Notes under the pieces: model-generated
What the model was told of the DNA's origin: nothing
What the model saw: only the letters and a program-made list of their open reading frames with translations
Databases searched by the model: none
NCBI GenBank assembly: GCA_023429375.1
Contig: JAEYVY010000017.1
Location: 15,200 to 79,199 of the forward strand
Origin: Bacteroidota bacterium
GTDB taxonomy: Bacteria; Bacteroidota; Bacteroidia; Bacteroidales; Tannerellaceae
Length of the DNA stretch: 64,000 nucleotides
Direction: 5' to 3'
Part shown: positions 26,205-35,393 of the stretch, piece by piece
Numbering within the stretch: position 1 is the stretch's first letter
Layout: the number at the start of each line of letters is the position of its first letter
Made by a program: the position numbers and the translations under genes

Positions 26205-27287
26205 TTAATGCTTATAAATACTATCCATATACCATTTGAAGAGGCGCTCTACACCTTCTTCAATTTCTATAGTGTGATGCCAGCCCAGCTGGTTTAATTT
26301 CGATACATCAGTTAGTTTACGTAAGGTTCCGTCAGGCTTATCTGAATTGAAAACCAGATTGCCATTATATCCAATTGTCTTTTGAGCCAATAAGGCTACT
26401 TCCCTAATCGAAATTTCTTTGCCTGTACCAATATTAATATGTGTATTTCTGATTTCTTTAGTGTCTGTTATAAGATCTTTGAAATCCACCTTTTCCATAA
26501 TAAATACGCAGGCGTCAGCCATTTCTTCGCTCCATAAGAATTCACGCATGGGTTTTCCTGTTCCCCAAAGTTCGATATGGTCTTGTGTAATTCCGTACTT
26601 GTTTAACTTCTCAACAATTTCAGTTTCAGAAGAGTTCCCATTAACTCCTTCCACGGGCCGAACATTCAAATCGTCTCTTAATGCCTTCATATTTCCTGTG
26701 TTATAGCAATGTGCTAAATACAGTTTTCTGATGATAGCAGGTAATACATGTGATGTCTCTAGATTGAAATTGTCATTCGGTCCATACAAGTTGGTAGGCA
26801 TGACAGCAATATAGTTGGTTCCATATTGTAAGTTGTAACTTTCGCACATCTTAATCCCTGCAATCTTTGCGATGGCATAAGGTTCGTTTGTGTATTCGAG
26901 TGGGGAAGTTAGCAAACAGGACTCAGGCATGGGCTGTGGTGCTTCGCGTGGATAAATACACGTACTTCCAAGGAAAAGTAGCTTCTTTACCTTATTCAGA
27001 TAGGAAGCATGGATAACATTGTTTTGAATCATCAAGTTGATGTAAATGAAATCCGCACGATATTTAGAGTTCGCCATAATCCCACCTACGTGAGCCGCAG
27101 AAAGGAATACATATTCTGGTTGTTCTTTAGAAAAGAATTGATTAACGGCTTCTTGGTTTGTCAAATCTAATTCGGCATGTGTCCTTAATACAAAATTGGT
27201 GTAGCCTCTTTCTCTTAAGTTTTTAAGAATGGCAGAACCAACCAGACCTCGGTGCCCGGCGATAAAAATTTTGCTATTTAAATTCAT
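26205..27287 (-). CDS. fcl: GDP-L-fucose synthase
   Basis: A 360-residue epimerase/reductase with GHRGLVGSAI as nucleotide-binding loop, LFLGSTCIYPREAPQPM and the YAIAKIAG catalytic YxxxK. A stretch around residues 195-235 (LRDDLNVRPVEGVNGNSSE...) is the insertion found in Bacteroidetes forms. It epimerises and reduces the product of Gmd to GDP-L-fucose. In Bacteroides this sugar goes to capsule and to O-glycosylated envelope proteins. The gene is 5 bp after rfbA. Confidence 0.97.
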   Translation of the reverse strand: MNLNSKIFIAGHRGLVGSAILKNLRERGYTNFVLRTHAELDLTNQEAVNQFFSKEQPEYVFLSAAHVGGIMANSKYRADFIYINLMIQNNVIHASYLNKVKKLLFLGSTCIYPREAPQPMPESCLLTSPLEYTNEPYAIAKIAGIKMCESYNLQYGTNYIAVMPTNLYGPNDNFNLETSHVLPAIIRKLYLAHCYNTGNMKALRDDLNVRPVEGVNGNSSETEIVEKLNKYGITQDHIELWGTGKPMREFLWSEEMADACVFIMEKVDFKDLITDTKEIRNTHINIGTGKEISIREVALLAQKTIGYNGNLVFNSDKPDGTLRKLTDVSKLNQLGWHHTIEIEEGVERLFKWYMDSIYKH

Positions 27288-27292
27288 TGGAT

Positions 27293-28168
27293 TTATTTTT
27301 CTAATAATCTCAATAGATATTGTCCGTATTGATTTTTAGCCATTATATTAGCTACCTCCTTTAGTTTAGCTTTGTCGATCCATCCTTGGTTATAGGCTAT
27401 CTCTTCAAGGCAGGCTATTTTCAAACCTTGTCTTTTTTCAATGACTTCAATGAATGTGGATGCTTCTGAAAGGGAGTCATGTGTTCCCGTATCCAACCAG
27501 GCAAATCCACGTCCCAGGATTTCAACCTTTAATTCGTTGTCGTTCAGGAATTCCTGATTAACGGTCGTGATTTCCAACTCACCACGGTGGGAGGGTTTTA
27601 TTTGACCGGCTACTTTCACTACTTTGTTGGGGTAGAAATAGAGTCCGACAACTGCATAATTTGATTTTGGATTAGCAGGCTTCTCTTCGATACTAAGCAC
27701 ATTGCCGTGTTCATCAAACTCGGCTACTCCATAGCGTTCGGGATCGTTTACGTAATAACCGAATACCGTCGCCTTATTTTCTTCTTCTACATTTTTTACA
27801 GCCCTTTTCAACATGGCTGTAAAGTTTTGTCCATAAAAGATATTATCGCCCAAAACCAAGCATGCCGAATCATTGCCGATAAAATCTGCTCCAATGATAA
27901 ACGCTTGTGCTAAGCCGTCGGGTGAAGGTTGTTCTGCGTATTCGAAATGCACACCATAATCTGAACCGTCTCCAAGTAATCTTTGAAAACCAGGTAGGTC
28001 GTGCGGGGTCGAAATAATTAGGATATCCCTGATTCCTGCTAACATGAGTACAGAAATAGGGTAATAAATCATGGGCTTGTCAAAAATAGGCAAAAGTTGT
28101 TTGGATACTCCTTTTGTGATTGGGTATAAACGAGTACCTGATCCTCCGGCTAACACAATACCTTTCAT
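27293..28168 (-). CDS. rfbA: Glucose-1-phosphate thymidylyltransferase
   Basis: A 291-residue nucleotidyltransferase beginning MKGIVLAGGSGTRLYPITKG, with KQLLPIFDKPMIYYP and LVLGDNIFYG as substrate and metal motifs and EEKPANPKSNYAVVGLYFY later. It makes dTDP-glucose, the entry to dTDP-rhamnose and other deoxysugars. The rest of that pathway (rfbB, rfbC, rfbD) is not in the window. It sits between dedA and fcl with gaps of 31 and 5 bp, so it is one transcript with the fucose genes. Confidence 0.97.
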   Translation of the reverse strand: MKGIVLAGGSGTRLYPITKGVSKQLLPIFDKPMIYYPISVLMLAGIRDILIISTPHDLPGFQRLLGDGSDYGVHFEYAEQPSPDGLAQAFIIGADFIGNDSACLVLGDNIFYGQNFTAMLKRAVKNVEEENKATVFGYYVNDPERYGVAEFDEHGNVLSIEEKPANPKSNYAVVGLYFYPNKVVKVAGQIKPSHRGELEITTVNQEFLNDNELKVEILGRGFAWLDTGTHDSLSEASTFIEVIEKRQGLKIACLEEIAYNQGWIDKAKLKEVANIMAKNQYGQYLLRLLEK

Positions 28169-28199
28169 ATGTAATCTTTTTGGTTTAAGACAAAATAAG

Positions 28200-28841
28200 T
28201 TATTTGTTTCTGTTTCTCCAAACTTCTACTACACCAGGAATGACGGAAATAACGATAATGAGCACAATAAGTAGTTTCAGGTTGTTTTGTACGAATTCCA
28301 ATCCGCCAAAGAAATATCCTGCATACATGAATAAAGATACCCATACGATTCCACCTGTGATGTTAAAGAGTCCGAATCTTTTATAGCACATGTTGCCCAT
28401 TCCGGCAACGAACGGTGCGAATGTACGGATAATAGGAACGAAACGGGCTAATATAATAGTCTTACCACCGTGTTTTTCGTAAAACTGATGTGTTTTCTCG
28501 AGATAACTTTGTTTGAATATTTTGGAGTCTGGATTGCTAAATAGCTTTTCTCCGAAGAATTTACCTATTAAGTAATTAGTCAAATCACCTAAGATTGCAG
28601 CTGCACAAAGCAATAAAACCATCAGGTGTACATTGATATCATTATCGCCTAATGATGCTAATGCTCCGGCAACAAATAGGAGTGAATCTCCCGGCAAAAA
28701 TGGAGTTACTACTAAGCCTGTTTCGCAGAATATAATTAAAAATAGAATGGCATAAATCCATATTCCGTAGTTAGCGACAAGTTCAGCGAGGTGAGCATCA
28801 ATATGAAGAATGAAATCAAAGAGATACTGGATTATTTCCAT
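28200..28841 (-). CDS. DedA-family membrane protein
   Basis: A 213-residue protein with about five membrane segments and the DedA marks FCETGLVVTPFLPGDSLLFVAGALA, GDLTNYLIGKFFG and the arginine-rich ARFVPIIRTFAPFVAGMGNM. The family moves undecaprenyl phosphate or phospholipids across the inner membrane in other bacteria; this branch has not been assigned by motif alone. It is the first gene of dedA-rfbA-fcl-gmd, where a carrier-lipid role would fit polysaccharide synthesis. Confidence 0.93.
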   Translation of the reverse strand: MEIIQYLFDFILHIDAHLAELVANYGIWIYAILFLIIFCETGLVVTPFLPGDSLLFVAGALASLGDNDINVHLMVLLLCAAAILGDLTNYLIGKFFGEKLFSNPDSKIFKQSYLEKTHQFYEKHGGKTIILARFVPIIRTFAPFVAGMGNMCYKRFGLFNITGGIVWVSLFMYAGYFFGGLEFVQNNLKLLIVLIIVISVIPGVVEVWRNRNK

Positions 28842-28907
28842 ATTTTTATTTTACATTTTAATCGTAGGACGCAATCTTATGTAGATCGAATCCTTGTTTT
28901 ACAAATG

Positions 28908-28915
28908 CAAACTTA
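28908..28915 (-). promoter_or_regulatory. Candidate -7 box for dedA-rfbA-fcl-gmd
   Basis: TAAGTTTG on the minus strand, about 66 bp ahead of the dedA ATG. No matching -33 box was found. Confidence 0.4.
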
Positions 28916-29010
28916 GGTAAAAAAATAGAAAAGTAAGGACTAAAGAAGCCTTCAATATTGAAATAATCTAGATTTATTATAGAGTTTGATAAATAAAGAA
29001 GTTGGTTTTG

Positions 29011-29385
29011 TTACTTTTTAAATACCAGATAAACGGAAGCGATTAAAAGTAAGAACGCTAGATAATGGTTCCATCTTAATACTTCAGAACGGAAAAATAT
29101 GGTAGAGAAAATAACAAAAACGCTTAAGCTAACGACTTCTTGAATAACCTTTAGTTGAATGAGTGAAAAGGGACCGCCATTCTCTTGAAAGCCGACACGA
29201 TTAGCCGGAACCTGAAAACAGTATTCAAAGAAAGCAACGCCCCAGCTGATACCTATAATTGCAAGAAGAGGAAGAGTGGAAAACCAAGAAAATTCTTTCA
29301 TTCTAAGATGGCCATACCAAGCAAGTGTCATGAAAATGTTGGAAATAACAAGCATTCCAATAACGTAAAACCCCGTAAGATTCAT
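29011..29385 (-). CDS. DUF486-family small membrane protein
   Basis: A 124-residue protein with four membrane helices. The start ISNIFMTLAWYGHLRMKE and the middle FEYCFQVPANRVGFQENGGPFS are the recognised signature of DUF486, a family related in shape to small drug/metabolite transporters. The substrate is unknown. It stands alone between dedA and tRNA-His on the same strand. Confidence 0.9.
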   Translation of the reverse strand: MNLTGFYVIGMLVISNIFMTLAWYGHLRMKEFSWFSTLPLLAIIGISWGVAFFEYCFQVPANRVGFQENGGPFSLIQLKVIQEVVSLSVFVIFSTIFFRSEVLRWNHYLAFLLLIASVYLVFKK

Positions 29386-29431
29386 ACTGTGAAGTGTTAA
29401 ATATGTCTTTTGCTTATCCTGGTTCTTACTA

Positions 29432-29462
29432 AAAAAAGCGATCTAAGATAGACCGCTTTTAA
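29432..29462 (-). terminator. Terminator of tRNA-His
   Basis: AAAAGCG and CGCTTTT with an inner TCTA/TAGA pairing form a stem with one mismatch, followed by a T run on the minus strand just past the tRNA. Confidence 0.7.
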
Positions 29463-29469
29463 ATGTTTG

Positions 29470-29544
29470 GGTGAATGATGGGATTCGAACCCACGACCCT
29501 TGGAACCACAATCCAATGCTCTAACCAACTGAGCTACAATCACC
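29470..29544 (-). tRNA. tRNA-His (anticodon GTG)
   Basis: The minus strand folds as a tRNA: extra 5' G paired to C73, acceptor GTGATTG/CATTCAC with one T-T mismatch, D arm TAGCTCAGTTGGTTAGAGC, anticodon loop TTGTGGT with GTG, and T arm with GGGTTCGAATCCC. The extra G and the GTG anticodon agree on histidine. The full CCA end is not encoded. Confidence 0.95.
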
Positions 29545-29639
29545 ATTTAGTCCTATATTTGATATCATCTCTTAAAGACGGTGCAAAGATAGGTGTTTTA
29601 TTTAATACTGCAAGCGTTTAAAGGTAAAAAAATATTCGC

Positions 29640-30539
29640 TTATTTGTAAATTTCTTTCTTGCCTGCAAGCAATGTATTACGCATCAATGAGATAATTGTC
29701 ATGGGCCCTACACCTCCTGGTACCGGAGTAATGTAAGAGCATTTTGGAGCCACTTCGCTAAACTTTACGTCGCCCGTTAGTTTATAGCCACTTTTCATAG
29801 AACTGTTGGGTACACGTGTTGTTCCAACGTCAATAATTACTGCGCCTTCTTTAACCATATCGGCAGTCACAAACTCAGGAACTCCAAGAGCAGCGATGAT
29901 GATATCTGCTTTTTGACACATTTCTTTCAAGTTTTCAGAGCGGCTATGGCAAACAGTAACCGTACAATCGCCTGGATAAGCTTTTTGCATCATCAAAGTT
30001 GCCATTGGTTTGCCAACGATATTACTTCGACCGAGCACAACACAATGTTTACCTCTAGTCTCGATTTCGTAGCGCTTTAAGAGTTCAAGAATACCGGCAG
30101 GAGTTGCTGAAACAAAACATGGCAATCCGATTGACATGCGTCCCACATTGATAGGATGGAATCCGTCTACATCTTTACGATAGTCGATAGCTTCAATGAT
30201 TTTTTGTTCCGAAATATGTTTCGGCAACGGAAGTTGAACAATAAATCCATCAACATCGCTGTCGTTATTCAATTCCTCTACTTTGCGTAGCAGTTCTTCT
30301 TCTGTGACATCGCTTTCGTAACGAATTAAGCTGGATTTAAACCCGACTTCTTCACAGGTTTTCACTTTGCTTGCCACATAGGTTTCACTACCCCCGTCAT
30401 GGCCTACTAAAATGGCCGCCAAATGAGGAATTTTACCTCCGGCTGCTTTAATTTGTGATACCTCAGCTGCTATTTCAGCTTTCATGGTGGCAGCTACTGC
30501 TTTGCCATCCAATAATTGAGTCTGTCGTTGCATTTCCAT
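29640..30539 (-). CDS. folD: Methylenetetrahydrofolate dehydrogenase/cyclohydrolase
   Basis: A 299-residue bifunctional enzyme. The active-site tyrosine and lysine stand in SETYVASKVKTCEEVG, the substrate block is VDGFIVQLPLPKHI, and VVLGRSNIVGKPMATLM binds NADP. PVPGGVGPMTI closes the site. It links 5,10-methylene- and 10-formyl-tetrahydrofolate for purine and formate metabolism. The gene follows ffh by 34 bp on the same strand and may share its transcript. Confidence 0.97.
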   Translation of the reverse strand: MEMQRQTQLLDGKAVAATMKAEIAAEVSQIKAAGGKIPHLAAILVGHDGGSETYVASKVKTCEEVGFKSSLIRYESDVTEEELLRKVEELNNDSDVDGFIVQLPLPKHISEQKIIEAIDYRKDVDGFHPINVGRMSIGLPCFVSATPAGILELLKRYEIETRGKHCVVLGRSNIVGKPMATLMMQKAYPGDCTVTVCHSRSENLKEMCQKADIIIAALGVPEFVTADMVKEGAVIIDVGTTRVPNSSMKSGYKLTGDVKFSEVAPKCSYITPVPGGVGPMTIISLMRNTLLAGKKEIYK

Positions 30540-30573
30540 CCCTGTGGTTCTTTGTTTTAATTAGTTGAATATC

Positions 30574-31902
30574 TTATCTTCTGAAAGAAGGAAGTTTTTT
30601 CCCTGCTCCTGGTTTTGCGTTGGTTAGCATACGCATCATTTTACGGGTTTCATCAAATTGTTTGATTAACCTGTTCACTTCTTGCACATTTGTTCCGCTA
30701 CCCTTGGCGATACGTTGACGACGTGAGCCATTCAATATGGCCGGATTGGCACGTTCTTCCGGGGTCATCGAATAAATAATGGCTTCGATACTTTTGAAGG
30801 CATTATCATCGATATCTACATTCTTCAAAGCTTTGCCCACACCAGGAATCATGGCAGCCAAATCTTTCAGGTTACCCATTTTCTTGATTTGTTGAATTTG
30901 GGCAATGAAATCATTGAAGTCGAACTGGTTCTTTGCAATCTTTTTCTGAAGGCGTTTAGCTTCTTCTTCGTCGTATTGCTCTTGAGCGCGTTCAACTAAC
31001 GATACGATGTCACCCATGCCGAGAATACGGTCGGCCATACGTCCGGGGTGGAATACATCTAATGCATCCATTTTTTCGCCCGTACCAACAAATTTGATTG
31101 GTTTGGTTACTACCGTACGAATAGATAGGGCAGCACCACCACGAGTGTCACCGTCTAATTTTGTCAGAATAACGCCGTCAAAATTTAGGCGATCGTTAAA
31201 TTCTTTCGCCGTATTGACTGCATCCTGACCGGTCATTGAGTCAACAACGAATAAGGTTTCTGAAGGTTCGATAGCTTTCTTGATGGCAGCAATTTCCTGC
31301 ATCATCTCTTCGTCTATCGCCAAACGACCCGCTGTATCGACAATCACCAAATCATTTCCTTTAGCTTTCGCTTCCTTAATAGCGTTTTGGGCAATCTCAA
31401 CCGGATTCTTATTGTCGATTTCCGAGTAAACAGGAACTCCAATTTGTTCACCTAAGATGCGTAGCTGTTCAATAGCAGCAGGGCGGTAAACGTCACAGGC
31501 AACCAATAAAGGCTTTTTCCCTTTCTTAGTTTTAAGCATGTTTGCCAATTTACCGGTAAAAGTTGTTTTACCAGAACCTTGCAAACCAGACATCAAAATA
31601 ATTGCAGGAGAACCCGTTATGTTGATTTCAGAGGCTGTACCTCCCATCAACTCTGCTAATTCGTCATGGACGATTTTGACCATCAACTGGCCTGGTTTAA
31701 CTGCCGTAAGTACGTTTTGCCCAAGTGCTTTTTCTTTTACCGTATCGGTAAATTGCTTTGCCACTTTATAGTTAACGTCGGCATCCAATAGCGCTCTACG
31801 TACATCTTTCAGCGTTTCGGCAACATTAATTTCCGTAATTCTGCCTTCACCTTTCAGTAGTTTAAATGACCTATCTAACCTTTCACTCAGATTCTCAAAC
31901 AT
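30574..31902 (-). CDS. ffh: Signal recognition particle protein Ffh
   Basis: The N domain (residues 1-85) is followed by the SRP-type GTPase with GLQGSGKTTFTGKLA, DVYRPAAIEQL, DTAGRLAIDEEMM and TKLDGDTRGGAALS. The C-terminal M domain (about 300-442) carries the RNA-binding SRRQRIAKGSGT. It binds signal sequences of nascent membrane proteins together with the 4.5S RNA, which is not in this window. Confidence 0.98.
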   Translation of the reverse strand: MFENLSERLDRSFKLLKGEGRITEINVAETLKDVRRALLDADVNYKVAKQFTDTVKEKALGQNVLTAVKPGQLMVKIVHDELAELMGGTASEINITGSPAIILMSGLQGSGKTTFTGKLANMLKTKKGKKPLLVACDVYRPAAIEQLRILGEQIGVPVYSEIDNKNPVEIAQNAIKEAKAKGNDLVIVDTAGRLAIDEEMMQEIAAIKKAIEPSETLFVVDSMTGQDAVNTAKEFNDRLNFDGVILTKLDGDTRGGAALSIRTVVTKPIKFVGTGEKMDALDVFHPGRMADRILGMGDIVSLVERAQEQYDEEEAKRLQKKIAKNQFDFNDFIAQIQQIKKMGNLKDLAAMIPGVGKALKNVDIDDNAFKSIEAIIYSMTPEERANPAILNGSRRQRIAKGSGTNVQEVNRLIKQFDETRKMMRMLTNAKPGAGKKLPSFRR

Positions 31903-31946
31903 AATCCTAATTATCTATTTATTTGTTTTTTTCAATTAATGGGATA

Positions 31947-31954
31947 CAAAGTTA
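31947..31954 (-). promoter_or_regulatory. Candidate -7 box of ffh-folD
   Basis: TAACTTTG on the minus strand, 45 bp ahead of the ffh ATG. No good -33 box at the expected distance. Confidence 0.5.
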
Positions 31955-32047
31955 AGAAAAAGGATGTAAACCACTAAAAGCCCGCTTGTTTTTTGTCTTT
32001 TATACCGAAACGGAGCGTAATGGGGCGGCAAAATAGGGAAAATAACT

Positions 32048-32055
32048 TATTTTTG
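32048..32055 (+). promoter_or_regulatory. Candidate -7 box of the dicarboxylate carrier gene
   Basis: TATTTTTG, 31 bp ahead of the ATG at 32087, in the divergent region shared with ffh. No clear -33 box. Confidence 0.45.
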
Positions 32056-32086
32056 TCCGAAATAATTCAGAAAGCCTATTTAGCGA

Positions 32087-33400
32087 ATGGTATTACAATT
32101 ACTTTTTATCCTGACGGCAATAGTTATCGGGGCCCGTCTGGGAGGGATTGGTTTAGGTGTTTTAGGAGGTTTGGGTCTTGCTTGCCTTACGTTTATTTTT
32201 GGTCTTGAGCCAACTTCCCCTCCAATAGATGTGATGTTGATGATTGCCTCGGTTATTACTGCAGCAAGCGCTATGCAGGCCGCAGGAGGTTTGGATTTGA
32301 TGGTTAAATGGGCTGAAAGATTATTGCGTAAGCATCCCGAACGCATTACTTTATTAGCTCCGATGGTTACCTATCTTTTTACATTTCTGGCCGGAACAGG
32401 GCATGTGGCCTATTCTGTGCTTCCTGTAATTGCGGAGGTGGCTACAGATTCAAAAATAAGACCTGAACGACCGCTGGGTATTGCTGTGATTGCTTCGCAG
32501 CAGGCCATAACTGCCAGTCCTATATCTGCTGCCACGGTAGCCATGCTTAGTCTTTTATCGTTTTCGGGCGTCAGTTTATTGACAATACTCATGATTTCCG
32601 TTCCATGTACTTTAGTCGGGGTTTTTGTCGGTGCGCTTTATTCTATGCGTGTGGGTAAGGAACTATATGACGATCCAGAATTCAAAAAAAGAGTGGAAAG
32701 CGGAGAGTTTAAGAAGGACCATTACGTAGCAAAAGATGTAAGCCATGTGCGTAAGGCTGTGTTTGCTGTGAGTATTTTCGTATTGGCAACAGCTGCGATT
32801 GTGTTATTCGGATCTTTCGAAAATCTTCGTCCTCATTACAGTCATGACGGAGCGTCTTACCGGTTAAGCATGGCCTACATTATTGAAATAGTGATGTTAG
32901 CTGCCGCCGCACTGATACTATTGGTAACGAAGACTGATGCAGTAAAAGCCGCACAAGGTTCGGTGTTTTTAGCAGGAATGCAAGCCGTAATTGCTATATT
33001 TGGAATTGCTTGGATGGGTGATACTTTCATTGGAGGAAACATACAAGAACTGAAAGCATCGATTGAAGCAACCGTAACAACCTATCCTTGGTTATTTGGG
33101 ATTGCCTTATTTCTGATGTCAATCTTGCTATTCAGTCAGGCGGCAACCATACGTGCTTTATTACCTTTAGGTATTGCCTTAGGAATATCACCCTATATGC
33201 TCATTGCTTTGTTTCCTGCGGTAAACGGATATTTCTTCATTCCAAACTACCCAACAGTCGTAGCAGCCATAAACTTCGACCGTACAGGTACGACACGTAT
33301 AGGTAAGTATATGTTGAATCATTCATTTATGATGCCAGGATTGATTGCTACGGCTATATCGGTATTGCTTGGCTTGTTGGTAGTTAAGTTCCTCTTTTAA
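32087..33400 (+). CDS. Anaerobic C4-dicarboxylate transporter, DcuA/DcuB family
   Basis: A 437-residue protein with about ten to twelve hydrophobic segments. The Dcu signature is visible in GARLGGIGLGVLGGLG, MIASVITAASAMQAAGGLD, GTGHVAYSVLPVIAEVA and IASQQAITASPISAATVAMLSL, with a histidine and several acidic residues in the first half. The family exchanges fumarate, aspartate or malate for succinate in anaerobes, which suits a succinate-forming Bacteroidales cell. The fucosidase gene starts 34 bp downstream on the same strand, so the two may be co-transcribed, though no metabolic link is obvious. Confidence 0.94.
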   Translation: MVLQLLFILTAIVIGARLGGIGLGVLGGLGLACLTFIFGLEPTSPPIDVMLMIASVITAASAMQAAGGLDLMVKWAERLLRKHPERITLLAPMVTYLFTFLAGTGHVAYSVLPVIAEVATDSKIRPERPLGIAVIASQQAITASPISAATVAMLSLLSFSGVSLLTILMISVPCTLVGVFVGALYSMRVGKELYDDPEFKKRVESGEFKKDHYVAKDVSHVRKAVFAVSIFVLATAAIVLFGSFENLRPHYSHDGASYRLSMAYIIEIVMLAAAALILLVTKTDAVKAAQGSVFLAGMQAVIAIFGIAWMGDTFIGGNIQELKASIEATVTTYPWLFGIALFLMSILLFSQAATIRALLPLGIALGISPYMLIALFPAVNGYFFIPNYPTVVAAINFDRTGTTRIGKYMLNHSFMMPGLIATAISVLLGLLVVKFLF

Positions 33401-33434
33401 TTGAAATGAGAATAATTAATATAAATAGGTAAAT

Positions 33435-35315
33435 ATGAATATGAAATGGCTTAATTATAGTGCTGCATTGGCACTGTGTGGTCTGCTTCTATCGTGCGAG
33501 AGTGAAGTGGCACCTCCAGCGCCTTATGGCCCGCTTCCAACGGAGCATCAAATGGCTTGGCAGAAAATGGAATACAATATGTTCATTCATTTCGGGCCGA
33601 ATACATTTACAGATGTAGAGTGGGGGAATGGTAAAGAAGATCCAAAGGTGTTTAACCCTACCGACTTAGATTGCCGTCAATGGGCTGCCATTGCAAAGGC
33701 TGCAGGGATGAAAGGTATTGTTATTACAGCCAAACATCATGATGGATTCTGCCTCTGGCCGAGCAATTACAGTACGCATACCGTGCGTGAAAGCTTGTGG
33801 AAAGACGGTAAAGGTGATTTACTAAGAGAATTGTCTGATGCCTGTAAAGAGTATGGCCTAAAATTTGGTGTATATCTATCGCCTTGGGATCAGAACCATC
33901 CTGCTTACGGAACACCGGAATACAATGAAGTGTTTGTGAATACCCTGACAGAGGTATTGACTAATTACGGAGAAGTATTTGAACAGTGGTTTGACGGAGC
34001 CAATGGCGAAGGACATGGTGGCAAGAAGCAAGTATATGATTGGGAACTCTTCAATAATACCGTTTACAAACATCAACCTCAAGCTGTCATCTTCAGTGAT
34101 GTTGGTCCCGGCTGCCGTTGGGTTGGAAACGAACAAGGTCATGCAGGAGCTACCAACTGGTCAAGATTAGACATTGAAGGCTATGAACCAGGAGCCAAAG
34201 GCCCAAATCCAGACACTCTGAATAGAGGAAATATCCATGGGGCTAAATGGGTTCCAGCCGAAACGAACACCTCCATTCGTCCGGGATGGTTTTACAGCCC
34301 TACTACGGACGACAAGGTGAAATCATTAGGCAAATTAGTAGATATCTATTATACTTCCGTAGGACGTAACTCTACTTTCTTACTGAATGTACCGCCTGAT
34401 AAAACCGGCCGTATTCATCCGAACGATTCAGCTCGTTTAATGGAATTAAAGAAAGCAATCGATGAATCATTTAAAGATAATCTGGCAGAAGGAACATTAA
34501 CAGCAAGTGCTACACGCGGAAATAACAATCGCTATGTGGTGACCAACTTGTTTAATGATGACTACGATTCTTATTGGACTACCAATGATGATGAACTGAC
34601 AGCCTCTATTGAATTGGATTTGGGTAAAGTGAAGACATTCAATCGCGTGTTGCTGCAAGAGTATATACCGCTTGGTCAACGTATCGCTGCGTTTAACGTG
34701 GAATATTGGGATGGCGAATCTAACAAATGGAATCTGCTTACAGAAGCAACTACCATAGGTTATAAGCGAATTCTGCGTGTTCCATCCGTGACGACAAGCA
34801 AGATCAAAATCAATATTACAAATTCTTTGGCTTGTCCTATCCTTAATAAGTTGGAACTTTATAATGCTCCGGAATATCCAATAGGTGGTAGTGATGATGA
34901 AGTATATAATAAAGTATCCAGAGATGGATGGAAAGTCCTTTCTCCTGCAACTGAAGAATCAGCAATGCTAATCGATGGCAAGACTGACAAGCCTGTTGCT
35001 GTTTCAAAATCAGAAGCTGTTATTCTTGACTTAGGAAAGGCTGACGAGATTGTAGGATTCTACTATACCCCTCAAAACCATGTAACAGCAGCTAATATCC
35101 AACGCTACAATTTGTTTACGAGCACGGATAATAAAACCTGGGAAAGCCAAAAAGAAAATGCTTTGTTTAACAATGTGCGCAATAACCCGATACGTCAAGA
35201 TGTCTATCTGGGTAAGGCCGTAAAAGCAAGGTATATCAAGTTAGAACCTGTAGAACTTACTAACAACTCAGACCAATATGCAGTTGTTGAGTTTGGAATA
35301 ATAAAGGGCAAATAA
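33435..35315 (+). CDS. Alpha-L-fucosidase (GH29), lipoprotein with discoidin-like domains
   Basis: The lipobox GLLLSC gives a lipid-anchored protein, probably on the outer membrane. The GH29 barrel (about residues 30-345) shows MFIHFGPNTFTDVEWG, TAKHHDGFCLWPS, GVYLSPWDQNHPAYG and the nucleophile D187 in EQWFDGANG. Residues about 350-480 look like an F5/8 type C (CBM32) domain, and a second, less clear one fills the C-terminus. It releases terminal L-fucose from host or plant glycans. There is no SusC/SusD pair beside it, so it is not part of a standard polysaccharide utilisation locus. Acid/base residue not assigned. Confidence 0.95.
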   Translation: MNMKWLNYSAALALCGLLLSCESEVAPPAPYGPLPTEHQMAWQKMEYNMFIHFGPNTFTDVEWGNGKEDPKVFNPTDLDCRQWAAIAKAAGMKGIVITAKHHDGFCLWPSNYSTHTVRESLWKDGKGDLLRELSDACKEYGLKFGVYLSPWDQNHPAYGTPEYNEVFVNTLTEVLTNYGEVFEQWFDGANGEGHGGKKQVYDWELFNNTVYKHQPQAVIFSDVGPGCRWVGNEQGHAGATNWSRLDIEGYEPGAKGPNPDTLNRGNIHGAKWVPAETNTSIRPGWFYSPTTDDKVKSLGKLVDIYYTSVGRNSTFLLNVPPDKTGRIHPNDSARLMELKKAIDESFKDNLAEGTLTASATRGNNNRYVVTNLFNDDYDSYWTTNDDELTASIELDLGKVKTFNRVLLQEYIPLGQRIAAFNVEYWDGESNKWNLLTEATTIGYKRILRVPSVTTSKIKINITNSLACPILNKLELYNAPEYPIGGSDDEVYNKVSRDGWKVLSPATEESAMLIDGKTDKPVAVSKSEAVILDLGKADEIVGFYYTPQNHVTAANIQRYNLFTSTDNKTWESQKENALFNNVRNNPIRQDVYLGKAVKARYIKLEPVELTNNSDQYAVVEFGIIKGK

Positions 35316-35335
35316 AGATTGCCTATATTAAATGA

Positions 35336-35379
35336 TAACCCCCAATGTTTTAAATGATTGACATTGGGGGTTACCTTTT
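35336..35379 (+). terminator. Terminator after the fucosidase gene
   Basis: TAACCCCCAATGT and ACATTGGGGGTTA form a perfect 13-bp stem with a 12-base loop, followed by CCTTTTT. It lies between convergent genes. Confidence 0.88.
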
Positions 35380-35393
35380 TGATTACTTTACTT

